From CTSoil-075 sp964292325 (GTDB lineage Bacteria; Bacillota; Negativicutes; DSM-13327), in contig CAXYVG010000148.1 in the NCBI GenBank assembly GCA_964292325.1, positions 1 to 6,964 of the forward strand: a stretch of 6,964 nt of DNA, given 5' to 3'. The translations under genes were made by a program, and so were the position numbers. Position 1 is the stretch's first letter, and the number at the start of each line of letters is the position of its first letter. Shown piece by piece: positions 1 to 6,279 of this stretch. The notes under the pieces were generated by a model. That model ran no database searches, was not told the DNA's origin, and saw nothing but the letters and a program-made list of their open reading frames with translations.

Positions 1-313
1 TTTCAACGTAAACATCATCTTACAAAGCAAAAAAATATTCAATTATAAATATTCAACTATGAAAAAGATTCTGTTTTTTATTAAAAAAATTTTTTTTTTA
101 TTTTGTAGTGTCTCATACCCCCCCCTATTACCTCCATATAAATATAAAAAAATCCCTACAAAAATAATTTTAATTTTGGTTTGGATTTTTTAGTTATATG
201 GAAATTTAAAAGGACTTTTCTATAAGGAAAGAGAAGGTGTTATTTTATAGGTGTTTTTGGGATTAAATGCAAACGAATGTCGATTTGAGTGATCGTATAT
301 TTGGGGTAAGACC
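1..313. other. AT-rich non-coding stretch
   Basis: No credible gene is present on either strand. The stretch is extremely AT-rich, with a run of seven A followed by ten T near 83-99, and it contains an unusual run of eight C at 118-125. The reading frame of the downstream maturase remnant is interrupted here by stop codons (for example TAG at 248-250 and TGA at 290-292) and shows no maturase similarity that I can recognise. If a longer group II intron once occupied this site, most of its domain I and the body of its open reading frame have been lost or replaced. A promoter could be hidden in such AT-rich DNA, but I cannot single one out. Confidence 0.6.
33..60. repeat. Two tandem copies of a 14-bp AT-rich repeat
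   Basis: Copies at 33-46 and 47-60 read AAATATTCAATTAT and AAATATTCAACTAT, differing at one position. The period of 14 bp is not a helical multiple. It could be a binding site pair, or simple slippage in AT-rich DNA. Nothing else supports a function. Confidence 0.6.
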
Positions 314-346
314 GGGACATGGGGACAGGTTATTCTGTTGTGTCCC
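314..346 (+). repeat. REP-like palindrome (GGGAC family)
   Basis: GGGACA occurs at 314-319 and again at 322-327, and is answered by TGTCCC at 341-346, so the second copy forms a hairpin with a 13-nt loop. Its core GGGGACAGGTTA (321-332) is nearly identical to GGGGACGGGTTA on the minus strand at 6482-6493. From memory, short GGGAC/GTGTC palindromes of this style are dispersed in many Firmicutes genomes and are thought to be mobilised by Y1 (RAYT) transposases. That link is recollection and not shown here. The element ends just before recognisable maturase coding sequence begins, so it may sit on a deletion junction. Confidence 0.5.
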
Positions 347-361
347 ACAAAAGCGTGTGGA

Positions 362-514
362 TTAAATTGGAGACTAAGCAGATGGGTTGCCAAGAAGTAT
401 AAGCGAGTACCTTCGAGCCAAAGATGTGCCAAAAACTGGCTAGGGGAAATGGCAGAGCACAATCCCAAGCTGTTTGTCCATTGGCAATTTGCAAGTATTC
501 CAACGGTTAGATAA
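362..514 (+). pseudogene. 3' remnant of a group II intron reverse transcriptase/maturase
   Basis: The frame reads LNWRLSRWVAKKYKR, continues through NWLGEMAEHNPKLFVHWQF, and stops at TAA 512-514. This is the typical C-terminal end of bacterial group II intron-encoded proteins (a W-A-x-K-K-Y-K-R block, then a W-L-x-x-x-A block, then F-x-H-W-Q). Only about 50 codons survive. There is no RT palm, no YADD and no start codon, and a REP-like element plus stop codons lie upstream. The stop codon is followed 3 nt later by intron domain V, the usual arrangement when the open reading frame is looped out of domain IV. The product would be non-functional. Family identification rests on motif recognition by eye, but its position directly before a domain V-like hairpin makes it secure. 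Confidence 0.85.
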
Positions 515-517
515 TGG

Positions 518-590
518 GAAGCGCATGAATTGAGAAACTCACGTACGGTTTTGAGAGAACATGGGGTGAAATTCTCTTGGGCTATTTAAC
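518..590 (+). ncRNA. Group II intron domains V and VI, decayed 3' end
   Basis: Positions 518-552 resemble the 34-nt catalytic domain V: the distal part GAATT-GAGA-AACTC keeps its stem and GNRA-type tetraloop, and ACGTACGGTT follows as expected. The proximal strand reads GAAGCG where the family has GAGCCG, so the catalytic AGC triad is displaced and the lower helix carries mismatches with CGGTTT. Domain VI follows, with stem AGAGAA (554-559) pairing with TTCTCT (572-577). A plausible branch-point A lies near 584, and the intron end is close to AC at 589-590. With the open reading frame truncated and domain V mutated, the intron is probably dead. The exact 3' splice boundary is inferred. Confidence 0.7.
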
Positions 591-655
591 TTTTTGTCCT
601 ATGTATAGCAGCCGTTCAAGGGAGTGATGAGCAATTACTACGATACTTGTGATTC

Positions 656-661
656 AGGTGA
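656..661 (+). promoter_or_regulatory. Ribosome binding site deciding the diguanylate cyclase start
   Basis: AGGTGA lies 8 nt before ATG 670. The longer in-frame option, GTG at 649, has only GGGAG about 24 nt upstream and no properly spaced site, so ATG 670 is preferred. Confidence 0.75.
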
Positions 662-669
662 ATATTTTT

Positions 670-1806
670 ATGCTAATATTATTGTCTAGTATTGCTGTAC
701 ATGCTTGCTTTTTTCTAGATAGAAAGAAGTATGTACATAAGCTGTTTTTAATATTAATATTCTTAACGATAGTAATATTGATATTAGAAATATTGAGTGT
801 ATTACTCAATTCTAGTACTCATATTGACTTTATGATTGCCCATAAGTTAGTTAATTCATTAGGATTTGCGCTGACGCCATTGGTGCCAATTTGTGCATTA
901 CTATATGTATATAAAATAACGAACAAATACAAAAAAATAGATATGAAGACGCTTCTTTGCTTGAGTGTACCGTTTGTTGTAAATAGCATCATATCATTGG
1001 GTAGCTATGGTTTTAATTGGATGTTTGGTATAACTAATGAGAATATTTATGTACGGGGCCCACTGTTTTTTGTTTCACCAATGACCAGTTATTTTTATTA
1101 CATGGTATATTTACTATTATTATATGATAGTCGAAAGAAGCTTAATAGAGAGGAACTACTTATACTTAGTTTGCTTACAAGTATTCCCGCTGTGATATCT
1201 ATCTTTCAGTTGTATTCCCTTATATATTTAACGATTTGGAATGGTATAGCGATTGCTGTTGTAATTAACTATATTTTTATTATGTACAGGCAGACAAAGA
1301 TTGACCCATTAACGGGATTGGGTAATCGCATAGCTTATGATGAATACCTTATAAGTTTGCACAGAAAAAGTAATATTGTTTTAGCAGTAGTAAATATTGA
1401 TCTGGACGACTTTAAAGATATTAACGATGCTTTTGGGCATCATGAAGGCGATAAAGTATTGAGGTTCTTTGCGAGGCAGTTGGAAGATGTATTTGAAGGA
1501 AAAGGAGTTCCTATCCGTTTGGGTGGTGATGAGTTTATTGTCTTGGTTAACGACAATCAAGAAGAAACATTAGCACAGTATATAAAAACACTAAATAATA
1601 AAATTGATACATATAATGAAAGCAGTGACAAGCCTTATCATATTAAGTTTAGCTGTGGTTTGACAATATTTAGTAATAAGTATAATGCTATATATGATCT
1701 TATTCAGCATAGTGATAAGCTCATGTATGAAGAAAAGGAAAAAAAGAAGTCACGGAGAATAGCAAACACCAACGAGATAGGTGAATGTGAAAGCCGAATG
1801 AGGTGA
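670..1806 (+). CDS. Membrane-bound diguanylate cyclase (7TM-GGDEF)
   Basis: Predicted to make the second messenger cyclic di-GMP from two GTP at the cytoplasmic face of the membrane. The 378-residue product has about seven hydrophobic helices (roughly residues 1-16, 24-47, 60-82, 94-112, 135-153, 162-180 and 184-206), resembling the 7TM sensor modules found on signalling proteins. A GGDEF domain then spans about 212-365. Family marks are intact: DPLTGLGNR at 212-220, the metal-binding Asp in NIDLDDFK, IND followed by GHHEGD, and RLGGDEF with the active-site GGDEF at 285-289. The inhibitory I-site RxxD expected at 276-279 reads EGKG, so product feedback is probably absent. There is no EAL or HD-GYP domain. 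The ligand sensed by the membrane part is unknown. ATG 670 was chosen for its well-spaced Shine-Dalgarno. The gene stands alone, with intron debris upstream and a terminator downstream. Confidence 0.92.
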   Translation: MLILLSSIAVHACFFLDRKKYVHKLFLILIFLTIVILILEILSVLLNSSTHIDFMIAHKLVNSLGFALTPLVPICALLYVYKITNKYKKIDMKTLLCLSVPFVVNSIISLGSYGFNWMFGITNENIYVRGPLFFVSPMTSYFYYMVYLLLLYDSRKKLNREELLILSLLTSIPAVISIFQLYSLIYLTIWNGIAIAVVINYIFIMYRQTKIDPLTGLGNRIAYDEYLISLHRKSNIVLAVVNIDLDDFKDINDAFGHHEGDKVLRFFARQLEDVFEGKGVPIRLGGDEFIVLVNDNQEETLAQYIKTLNNKIDTYNESSDKPYHIKFSCGLTIFSNKYNAIYDLIQHSDKLMYEEKEKKKSRRIANTNEIGECESRMR

Positions 1807-1870
1807 TAGAATGTGGTTCTTGACTGGGATATGATTAGAAGGTGAACCGTATCATTTATAATAGCTAAAG

Positions 1871-1918
1871 AACTCCTGCCAAATTTTTGTAGAATTTTAG
1901 CAGGAGTTTTGAATTTTT
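1871..1918 (+). terminator. Rho-independent terminator after the cyclase gene
   Basis: AACTCCTGC (1871-1879) pairs perfectly with GCAGGAGTT (1900-1908). The loop contains a further AAATT/AATTT pairing. The hairpin is followed by TTGAATTTTT. It lies 64 nt after the cyclase stop and separates that gene from the LuxR regulator. Confidence 0.8.
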
Positions 1919-1950
1919 AGGGGGAATTTAGGGAGGGCTGATTGTCCTGT

Positions 1951-1975
1951 CCTGATAGAACATAATGTTTTCAGG
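1951..1975. promoter_or_regulatory. Inverted repeat, candidate operator before the LuxR gene
   Basis: CCTGA (1951-1955) and TCAGG (1971-1975) flank the perfect 11-nt palindrome AACATAATGTT (1959-1969), giving a nested dyad about 150 bp before the regulator start. It could be an autoregulatory or third-party operator. No known regulator consensus is recognised. The rest of 1919-2115 holds no gene. CAGGA recurs at 1972 and 1991, followed by similar T-rich sequence. Confidence 0.35.
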
Positions 1976-1986
1976 AAGTTTAACAA

Positions 1987-2013
1987 TTTGCAGGAATTTT
2001 GCACTTTTATAGT
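1987..2013 (+). promoter_or_regulatory. Possible promoter for the LuxR regulator
   Basis: Two alternative readings exist. A sigma-A-like pair would be TTTGCA (1987-1992) with TATAGT (2008-2013) at a short 15-nt spacing. A sigma-54-like reading would be TTTGCAGG-N4-TTGCA (1987-2003), with correct -24/-12 spacing but one G of the key GG replaced by T. Neither is convincing alone. The location, about 115 nt before the start codon and after the previous terminator, is where a promoter is needed. Confidence 0.25.
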
Positions 2014-2115
2014 AAACTTAATAAGGATCATACATATTGTTTATTGAGCTCACAAAATCATGAGGCCGCTGAAAAAGTTGCTGTCGTAAGGATTGGGATT
2101 TGGTAATTTATGAAA

Positions 2116-2119
2116 GAGG
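2116..2119 (+). promoter_or_regulatory. Ribosome binding site deciding the LuxR start
   Basis: AAAGAGGTG (2113-2121) contains GAGG at 2116-2119, 8 nt before ATG 2128. The in-frame ATG at 2110 overlaps this element and has only a poor site of its own, so the protein most likely starts at 2128. Confidence 0.7.
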
Positions 2120-2127
2120 TGCAATAC

Positions 2128-4602
2128 ATGCTTAAAAACAAACGACATAATACTCAGAGTCTGTATTTCTCGGAACAACTTACTGCTGCCCTGAAGAAAA
2201 TTACCAACTATCCCTTGACCGTTATTGAAGCACCAATGGGCTATGGAAAAACGACAGCGGTTAAAGAATACATTGCGAATAGTAATTTGGAAGTGCTTTG
2301 GCAAACAGTATATGATAACGTCGACATGCACTTCTGGAGCAGTTTTTATCAACTGTTTGTCGAATTGGACTTCGCCTGCTCAGTTAAGTTAGCGGAAGTT
2401 GGTATGCCAGAAGACAGTGCAACAAGGCGCGAGGTGGTAGACTGTATTGCTGGTATAGAACGCAAAAACACCACAATCTTGGTTATCGATGACTTTCACC
2501 TGATTACCGACACGGAATTACACGACTTTATCGTATATTTGGTTAAGAATGAAATTCCTGATTTTCATGTCGTTATCACGACGCGGATGGCCTCATTTGA
2601 TAAGTTGGATGAACTGAAAATAAAAGGACTTGCTCAGCATATTACCCAAATGTTCCTGGAATTGCAGCCAGGTGAAATTATCAAATATTATCAGAAGTGT
2701 GGTGTTCGGCTGAAGCAAGAAGAAGCCAGCCTTCTGTATGCCTATACCGAAGGCTGGATCAGTGCCCTATACTTGTGTTTGCTGGGTCTATTGCAAGATG
2801 GGCGATTAGAGAAACCGACCAACCTTCGGGAACTTTTTTCCAGGGCTGTTTTTCGACCACTGTCCGGTGAACTTAAGAATTTTATGTTGCATATTTGCTT
2901 ATTTGATCATTTTACCTTGCCACAGGCTCAGGCTATGTGGCCGAAGAATAATGCACTAGTACTGTTGAAGCAACTATTGACGCAAAATGCTTTCATCCAG
3001 TTTGATACACGTCGTCAGGTCTATCATCTGCACAATATTTTTACCGGCTACCTGCGGGAACTTTTTGCAGAACAGGACGAAGAAATCAAACGGAAAATCT
3101 GGCAAGCAACGGGCGAATGGTATGCCAGGGAGGAAAGTTACCTTGAGGCTATGGAATCATTCTATCAGGCTGGCGATTTTGATCGGCTGCTTGACGCGGT
3201 GGAACTAGACAAAGGCAATAGTATCAATAGTGAATATAAAGAATCTATTATCCATTTTTTTAGGGAATGTCCGGAAGCAATTAAGCAAAACCATCCTGTT
3301 GCCAGTTTGGTTTATGCTAGGGAATTACTTATCTTCGGAGAGACAGAACTCTTTATTCTACACTGCCAAGAGTTGGAACAGGATATTACTCAGCTCACCG
3401 ACCAAACAAGGAAAGACTGGTTGGCTGGTGAACTGGAACTGGTTTATATGTTTACTAAATATAACGATATATTTGCTATGGCAGAGCATGTTCGCCGGGC
3501 GGATGAACTACTGCCCGGGAGGTCCAAACTATGCGATCATAATACGCCTTGGACACTGGGGGCGCCTTCTGTTCTCTATATGTTTTACCGTAAAAGCGGT
3601 GAACTTCAACAAGAAGTCAAAAGTTTGGCTGTGACTATGCCGCTGTATTATAAATTGACTGCTGGCCATGGCTTAGGTGTGGAATATATAATGGAGGCCG
3701 AACGATATTATTATACTGGTGATTTTGAAAATGCCGAGATTGTCAGCCACAAGGCGTTTCAGATGGCCAAGACTGGGCGGCAGATTGGCAGTATTGTCGG
3801 TGCCTTGTTTCTTCAGATTCAGGTGGCCTTTGCACAGGGTGACTTGGCATTTGTAATGCAGCTGCTGGAAGAGATGCGGGCAGAGATTAGAGCTAGCAGG
3901 CAAGTATTATATTTGCATACTGCCGAGTTATGTGAGGCTTTTGTGTTCGCTCATCTAGGTCAACCAGACAATCTTGCCGCCTGGGTTGGAGCCGGTGATT
4001 TTGCTGCTAGCCGACTTCTCGCTCCTGTCTTTGCATACTTTACTATAATTTATGGCCGGGTGATGCTAATTACCGGGCAAGAACGGAAGTTGCTAGGCGT
4101 GGCGGATCACTTTATGGATATTGCTGCTTTCTGTCCCAACCTGCTCAGTCAAATATACATTTACATTTATATTGCAGCGGCGAATAAAAAACTTTTCCGT
4201 CAGGAAGCGGCGCTTTTGGCACTGAAACAGGGGCTTGACATAGCGTTGCCTGACAATGTAATCATGCCATTTGTGGAAAACACGGATTTGATTGAGCCGT
4301 TGCTCGCAGAACTGAGTAATAAAGGTATCTACCGTGAAGAAACAATGGCGATAATAAAGTTAGCAAAGAGTTATCAGCAGGCGATCGCCGCTATGAACAA
4401 GACCATTGGTGGCGAGGCAGCAAAACCCAAGTTGACGGATCGAGAACGGGAAATTGCCCTTTTAGTCGTGGACGGGTTAACCAATAGGGAGATTGCAGCT
4501 GGACTGAGTATTTCTGAAAATACGGTAAAGACACAGCTCAAACGCATTTTTGAAAAGCTGAGCGTCAACTCGCGGGCGCTACTAATAAAATATTTGGAAT
4601 AA
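2128..4602 (+). CDS. MalT-like LuxR-family transcriptional regulator (STAND ATPase)
   Basis: An 824-residue cytoplasmic transcription activator of the MalT type, in which ligand and ATP binding are known to drive oligomerisation on DNA. Visible parts are: a short N-terminal lead-in; a P-loop APMGYGKTT at residues 35-43; a Walker B strand ILVIDDFH with Asp 121-122; a winged-helix/arm region to about 340; and a long helical TPR-like sensor region to about 750 that includes a conserved-looking TPWTLGAPSVLYMFYRKSG block. A C-terminal LuxR helix-turn-helix spans 769-824, starting LTDREREIALL and containing LTNREIAAGLSISENTVK. Length and order match the family. The + strand neighbours downstream are separated by a strong terminator, so no target gene can be assigned by operon logic. 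The inducer is unknown; maltose should not be assumed. Such genes are often multicopy in Clostridia and Negativicutes. Confidence 0.93.
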   Translation: MLKNKRHNTQSLYFSEQLTAALKKITNYPLTVIEAPMGYGKTTAVKEYIANSNLEVLWQTVYDNVDMHFWSSFYQLFVELDFACSVKLAEVGMPEDSATRREVVDCIAGIERKNTTILVIDDFHLITDTELHDFIVYLVKNEIPDFHVVITTRMASFDKLDELKIKGLAQHITQMFLELQPGEIIKYYQKCGVRLKQEEASLLYAYTEGWISALYLCLLGLLQDGRLEKPTNLRELFSRAVFRPLSGELKNFMLHICLFDHFTLPQAQAMWPKNNALVLLKQLLTQNAFIQFDTRRQVYHLHNIFTGYLRELFAEQDEEIKRKIWQATGEWYAREESYLEAMESFYQAGDFDRLLDAVELDKGNSINSEYKESIIHFFRECPEAIKQNHPVASLVYARELLIFGETELFILHCQELEQDITQLTDQTRKDWLAGELELVYMFTKYNDIFAMAEHVRRADELLPGRSKLCDHNTPWTLGAPSVLYMFYRKSGELQQEVKSLAVTMPLYYKLTAGHGLGVEYIMEAERYYYTGDFENAEIVSHKAFQMAKTGRQIGSIVGALFLQIQVAFAQGDLAFVMQLLEEMRAEIRASRQVLYLHTAELCEAFVFAHLGQPDNLAAWVGAGDFAASRLLAPVFAYFTIIYGRVMLITGQERKLLGVADHFMDIAAFCPNLLSQIYIYIYIAAANKKLFRQEAALLALKQGLDIALPDNVIMPFVENTDLIEPLLAELSNKGIYREETMAIIKLAKSYQQAIAAMNKTIGGEAAKPKLTDREREIALLVVDGLTNREIAAGLSISENTVKTQLKRIFEKLSVNSRALLIKYLE

Positions 4603-4635
4603 AAGTAATAATAAAGTGAAAATATAATCGTTTTG

Positions 4636-4656
4636 TCACCCGATGGGTGATATCAC
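4636..4656. promoter_or_regulatory. Small hairpin overlapping a perfect 10-bp palindrome
   Basis: TCACCC (4636-4641), a GAT triloop and GGGTGA (4645-4650) form a perfect 6-bp stem. Its right arm also belongs to the palindrome GTGATATCAC (4647-4656). The two pairings are mutually exclusive in RNA, or the palindrome could be a protein site in DNA. It lies between the LuxR stop and its terminator, and its function is unknown. Confidence 0.4.
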
Positions 4657-4662
4657 TTGGAG

Positions 4663-4704
4663 AAAATCCCCTATACAATCTTAGTATTGGTATAGGGGAT
4701 TTTT
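4663..4704 (+). terminator. Strong rho-independent terminator after the LuxR gene
   Basis: AAAATCCCCTATAC (4663-4676) is fully complementary to GTATAGGGGATTTT, which starts at 4690 and ends in a T5 run at 4700-4704. It lies 60 nt after the regulator stop. The A-rich left arm could also give termination in the other direction. Confidence 0.88.
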
Positions 4705-4714
4705 GATTTAGCAG

Positions 4715-4722
4715 AGGGGAGG
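4715..4722 (+). promoter_or_regulatory. Strong ribosome binding site supporting a TTG start
   Basis: AGGGGAGG lies 6 nt upstream of TTG 4729. No ATG or GTG start lies near it in this frame, so the TTG start is well supported. Confidence 0.75.
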
Positions 4723-4728
4723 ATTAGA

Positions 4729-4959
4729 TTGGTTCATATCATCAAGGTAAATGCCAAAGAGCCGTATCGACTGGAAGTGCTATTAAACAACGATAACATC
4801 ATTATTCTGAATATGGCTACTAGACTAAACAGTATCCGTTTTAGTGTACTCAAAGATCAGTCTTTTTTTTACAGTGCAACTACAGATGGTCAATATATTC
4901 GCTGGGGAAAGCAAGTGGAAATTTCGCTTAGCGAGGTATTCCACTTGGCGCAAAAATAG
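4729..4959 (+). CDS. Small DUF2442-like protein
   Basis: A 76-residue soluble protein with no signal peptide or membrane segment. The pattern VNAKEPYRLEVLLNN, then LNSIRFSVLKDQSFFYSA, then DGQYIRWGKQVEISLSEV resembles the DUF2442 family (alternating short strands, a central F-x-x-L-x-D-x-x-F, a final I-x-W and an I-S-x-S-E-V-like helix). DUF2442 has no settled biochemical role and is sometimes paired with DUF4160 in toxin-antitoxin-like loci. No DUF4160 gene is visible here. The gene uses a TTG start behind a strong Shine-Dalgarno and lies just after the LuxR terminator, so it needs its own promoter, which I could not identify, or transcriptional readthrough. It could be co-transcribed with the ankyrin lipoprotein 59 nt downstream, as there is no terminator between them. 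Confidence 0.7.
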   Translation: MVHIIKVNAKEPYRLEVLLNNDNIIILNMATRLNSIRFSVLKDQSFFYSATTDGQYIRWGKQVEISLSEVFHLAQK

Positions 4960-5018
4960 AATTATTAATTGTAAGTATTAAAATCTATTTAATAAATAAA
5001 AGATGGAGAGTGGAAAGT

Positions 5019-5732
5019 ATGATAATAAGACTATTGATGGTGGGAGTACTCGCGTTGTCATTATTGCTTTCTGGGTGTTCAAGAAGCCCAGAGGATGCCA
5101 AGAAGGAGTTATCTGATAAGAAAATTCAATACAATGAACAAAGTTTTGTAAAAGCTGTAGAGGATCAAAAAATGGAGATTGTAGAGCTGTTTATTGAGGC
5201 GGGAATGAGTCCGAATGTTGTGACTGCCAATGGGAGTCCGTTGCCAACCGCAGCTGCAGCCGGTAATCTAGAAATAGTGAAACTTTTGATTGAAAAAGGC
5301 GCTGATGTAAATATTAAGAGCAAGGATAAGGGGGATTTGACACCACTGTTTGCTGCCATTCTTGGGGAAGGGAAAGAAAAGCAGGATGCTGTTAAGTTGT
5401 TGCTGGATAAAGGTGCGGATGTGAATGCGCGTTTTATTTCAAAAGGATTTGAAGCAACACCACTAATGATGGCGGCGGCACAAAAGGATACGGAGATTGT
5501 TCGATTGATACTGGCAAAAAAACCAGATATCCATGCGGTGGACAGTGGTACGGGAATTACTGCTTTAATGATGGCCGTGCTCAACAATAATGTTGAAAAT
5601 GCAAAAGAACTTTTGTCACAGGGGGCGGATGTCAATAAAAAAGCGAAAAATAGTGCTACAGCCCTTTCTCTTGCTAAACAAGAAAAAAATAAGGAAATGA
5701 TTAGTGTCCTAACGAATGCGGGAGCAAAGTAA
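5019..5732 (+). CDS. Ankyrin-repeat lipoprotein
   Basis: A 237-residue exported lipoprotein. The N-terminus MIIRLLMVGVLALSLLLSGC is a type II signal peptide with lipobox LSGC and the lipidated Cys at residue 20. About six ankyrin repeats then fill the rest (roughly residues 39-71, 72-106, 107-145, 146-180, 181-212, and a truncated last one at 213-237). Repeat marks include LEIVKLLIEKGADVN, AVKLLLDKGADVN, ATPLMMAAAQKDTEIVRLIL and ENAKELLSQGADVN. Ankyrin arrays bind proteins, so an envelope-anchored scaffold or inhibitor role is inferred; the partner is unknown. An in-frame GTG at 5010 would add three residues, but GGAG at 5005-5008 is spaced 10 nt from ATG 5019, which also gives the cleaner signal peptide. 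A weak 6-bp hairpin spans the stop codon (5723-5740). Confidence 0.9.
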   Translation: MIIRLLMVGVLALSLLLSGCSRSPEDAKKELSDKKIQYNEQSFVKAVEDQKMEIVELFIEAGMSPNVVTANGSPLPTAAAAGNLEIVKLLIEKGADVNIKSKDKGDLTPLFAAILGEGKEKQDAVKLLLDKGADVNARFISKGFEATPLMMAAAQKDTEIVRLILAKKPDIHAVDSGTGITALMMAVLNNNVENAKELLSQGADVNKKAKNSATALSLAKQEKNKEMISVLTNAGAK

Positions 5733-5767
5733 TTTTTGCTTTTGGGTTGCTTTCAACATGTGAAAAT

Positions 5768-5785
5768 TTGGTATTGATTTACCAA
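5768..5785. promoter_or_regulatory. Inverted repeat with overlapping -35-like element
   Basis: TTGGTA (5768-5773) and TACCAA (5780-5785) form a perfect 6-bp dyad around TTGATT (5774-5779). TTGATT could serve as a -35, with TATCAT (5795-5800) as a -10 at a short 15-nt spacing. This would place an operator on the promoter of the secreted protein at 5843. The promoter match is weak, but the dyad is clear. Confidence 0.35.
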
Positions 5786-5842
5786 CAAGTTTTTTATCAT
5801 GGTGTTTGAATAAAATTACGCTGAAAAAGGATGGTTGCGTCA

Positions 5843-6229
5843 ATGAAAAAAATGATTGTTACTGCAATTTTGTGTTTTGTTTTCGTAGGAATACTGGGTT
5901 CGGTCGCCAGCGCGGGGAAATTGGACTGGAAAACAACAGAGGTTTACGAAGAAATTGGTTCGATCTATGTAAAAGGGTATTTTACGAACAATATGCCCAA
6001 CAAGGTGGTCAACAAGATTAATTGGTTTCAACCAAACCTTACGGTAACATTAGCAGATGATTCGACGATTTTCCTGGATGAGACCGCTGATTATAAACAA
6101 GATTGCTGGATTGAACCAGGCGGCAGATCAGATATTATGTGGTTCAGAATCACCGGTACGAATATGGAATGGGCTGGTTGGCATGTCACTCCCAAATACA
6201 ATTACCATACAATCGTACCGAAAGGATAG
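5843..6229 (+). CDS. Small secreted Trp-rich protein, function unknown
   Basis: A 128-residue product. The first 24 residues form a classical Sec signal peptide (MKKM, a hydrophobic core, then SVASA before Gly 25), so the mature protein of about 104 residues is exported. The mature part is predicted mostly beta, with six Trp (29, 61, 89, 100, 110 and 113) and one Cys (88). The pattern of a VKGYFTNN strand, an N-L-T-V-T-L-A-D-D strand and an I-E-P-G-G turn before a W-F-R strand is reminiscent of small Ig-like FxLYD-type domains, but I do not recognise a named family. ATG 5843 is preferred, with AAGGA at 5827-5831 upstream. ATG 5831 overlaps that element and would have no usable ribosome site. 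The gene ends 50 nt before a strong terminator. Confidence 0.8.
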   Translation: MKKMIVTAILCFVFVGILGSVASAGKLDWKTTEVYEEIGSIYVKGYFTNNMPNKVVNKINWFQPNLTVTLADDSTIFLDETADYKQDCWIEPGGRSDIMWFRITGTNMEWAGWHVTPKYNYHTIVPKG

Positions 6230-6279
6230 TCAGGTTGAGCCCTAACTTAGTAATTACGCCTGATTCCGATGAAAGTTTT

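Noticed and set aside
220..468. 82-codon open frame on the minus strand
   Set aside because: It is antisense to the maturase remnant and the REP-like element, has no good ribosome site, and has no recognisable motif. The + strand reading explains the sequence.
241..648. Cyclic di-GMP riboswitch upstream of the GGDEF gene
   Set aside because: GCAAAC at 269-274 drew attention, but the conserved GEMM helices and the downstream GACGCAAAGCC segment are absent.
649..669. GTG start extending the diguanylate cyclase by seven residues
   Set aside because: No Shine-Dalgarno at proper spacing, whereas AGGTGA is 8 nt before ATG 670.
2110..2127. ATG start extending the LuxR regulator by six residues
   Set aside because: This segment contains the GAGG ribosome site for ATG 2128 and has only a poor site of its own.
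4969..4995. Promoter TTGTAA/TAATAA before the ankyrin lipoprotein
   Set aside because: Spacing is only 15 nt and such matches are expected by chance in this AT-rich gap. Co-transcription with the DUF2442-like gene is equally likely.
5165..5635. 156-codon open frame on the minus strand
   Set aside because: It lies entirely antisense to the ankyrin repeats. The repeat pattern on the + strand is unmistakable, and the minus frame is a low-complexity Ser/Ala-rich shadow.
5723..5740. Terminator after the ankyrin lipoprotein
   Set aside because: AGCAAA/TTTGCT is only 6 bp, overlaps the stop codon, and is followed by a short interrupted T run. It is too weak to call.
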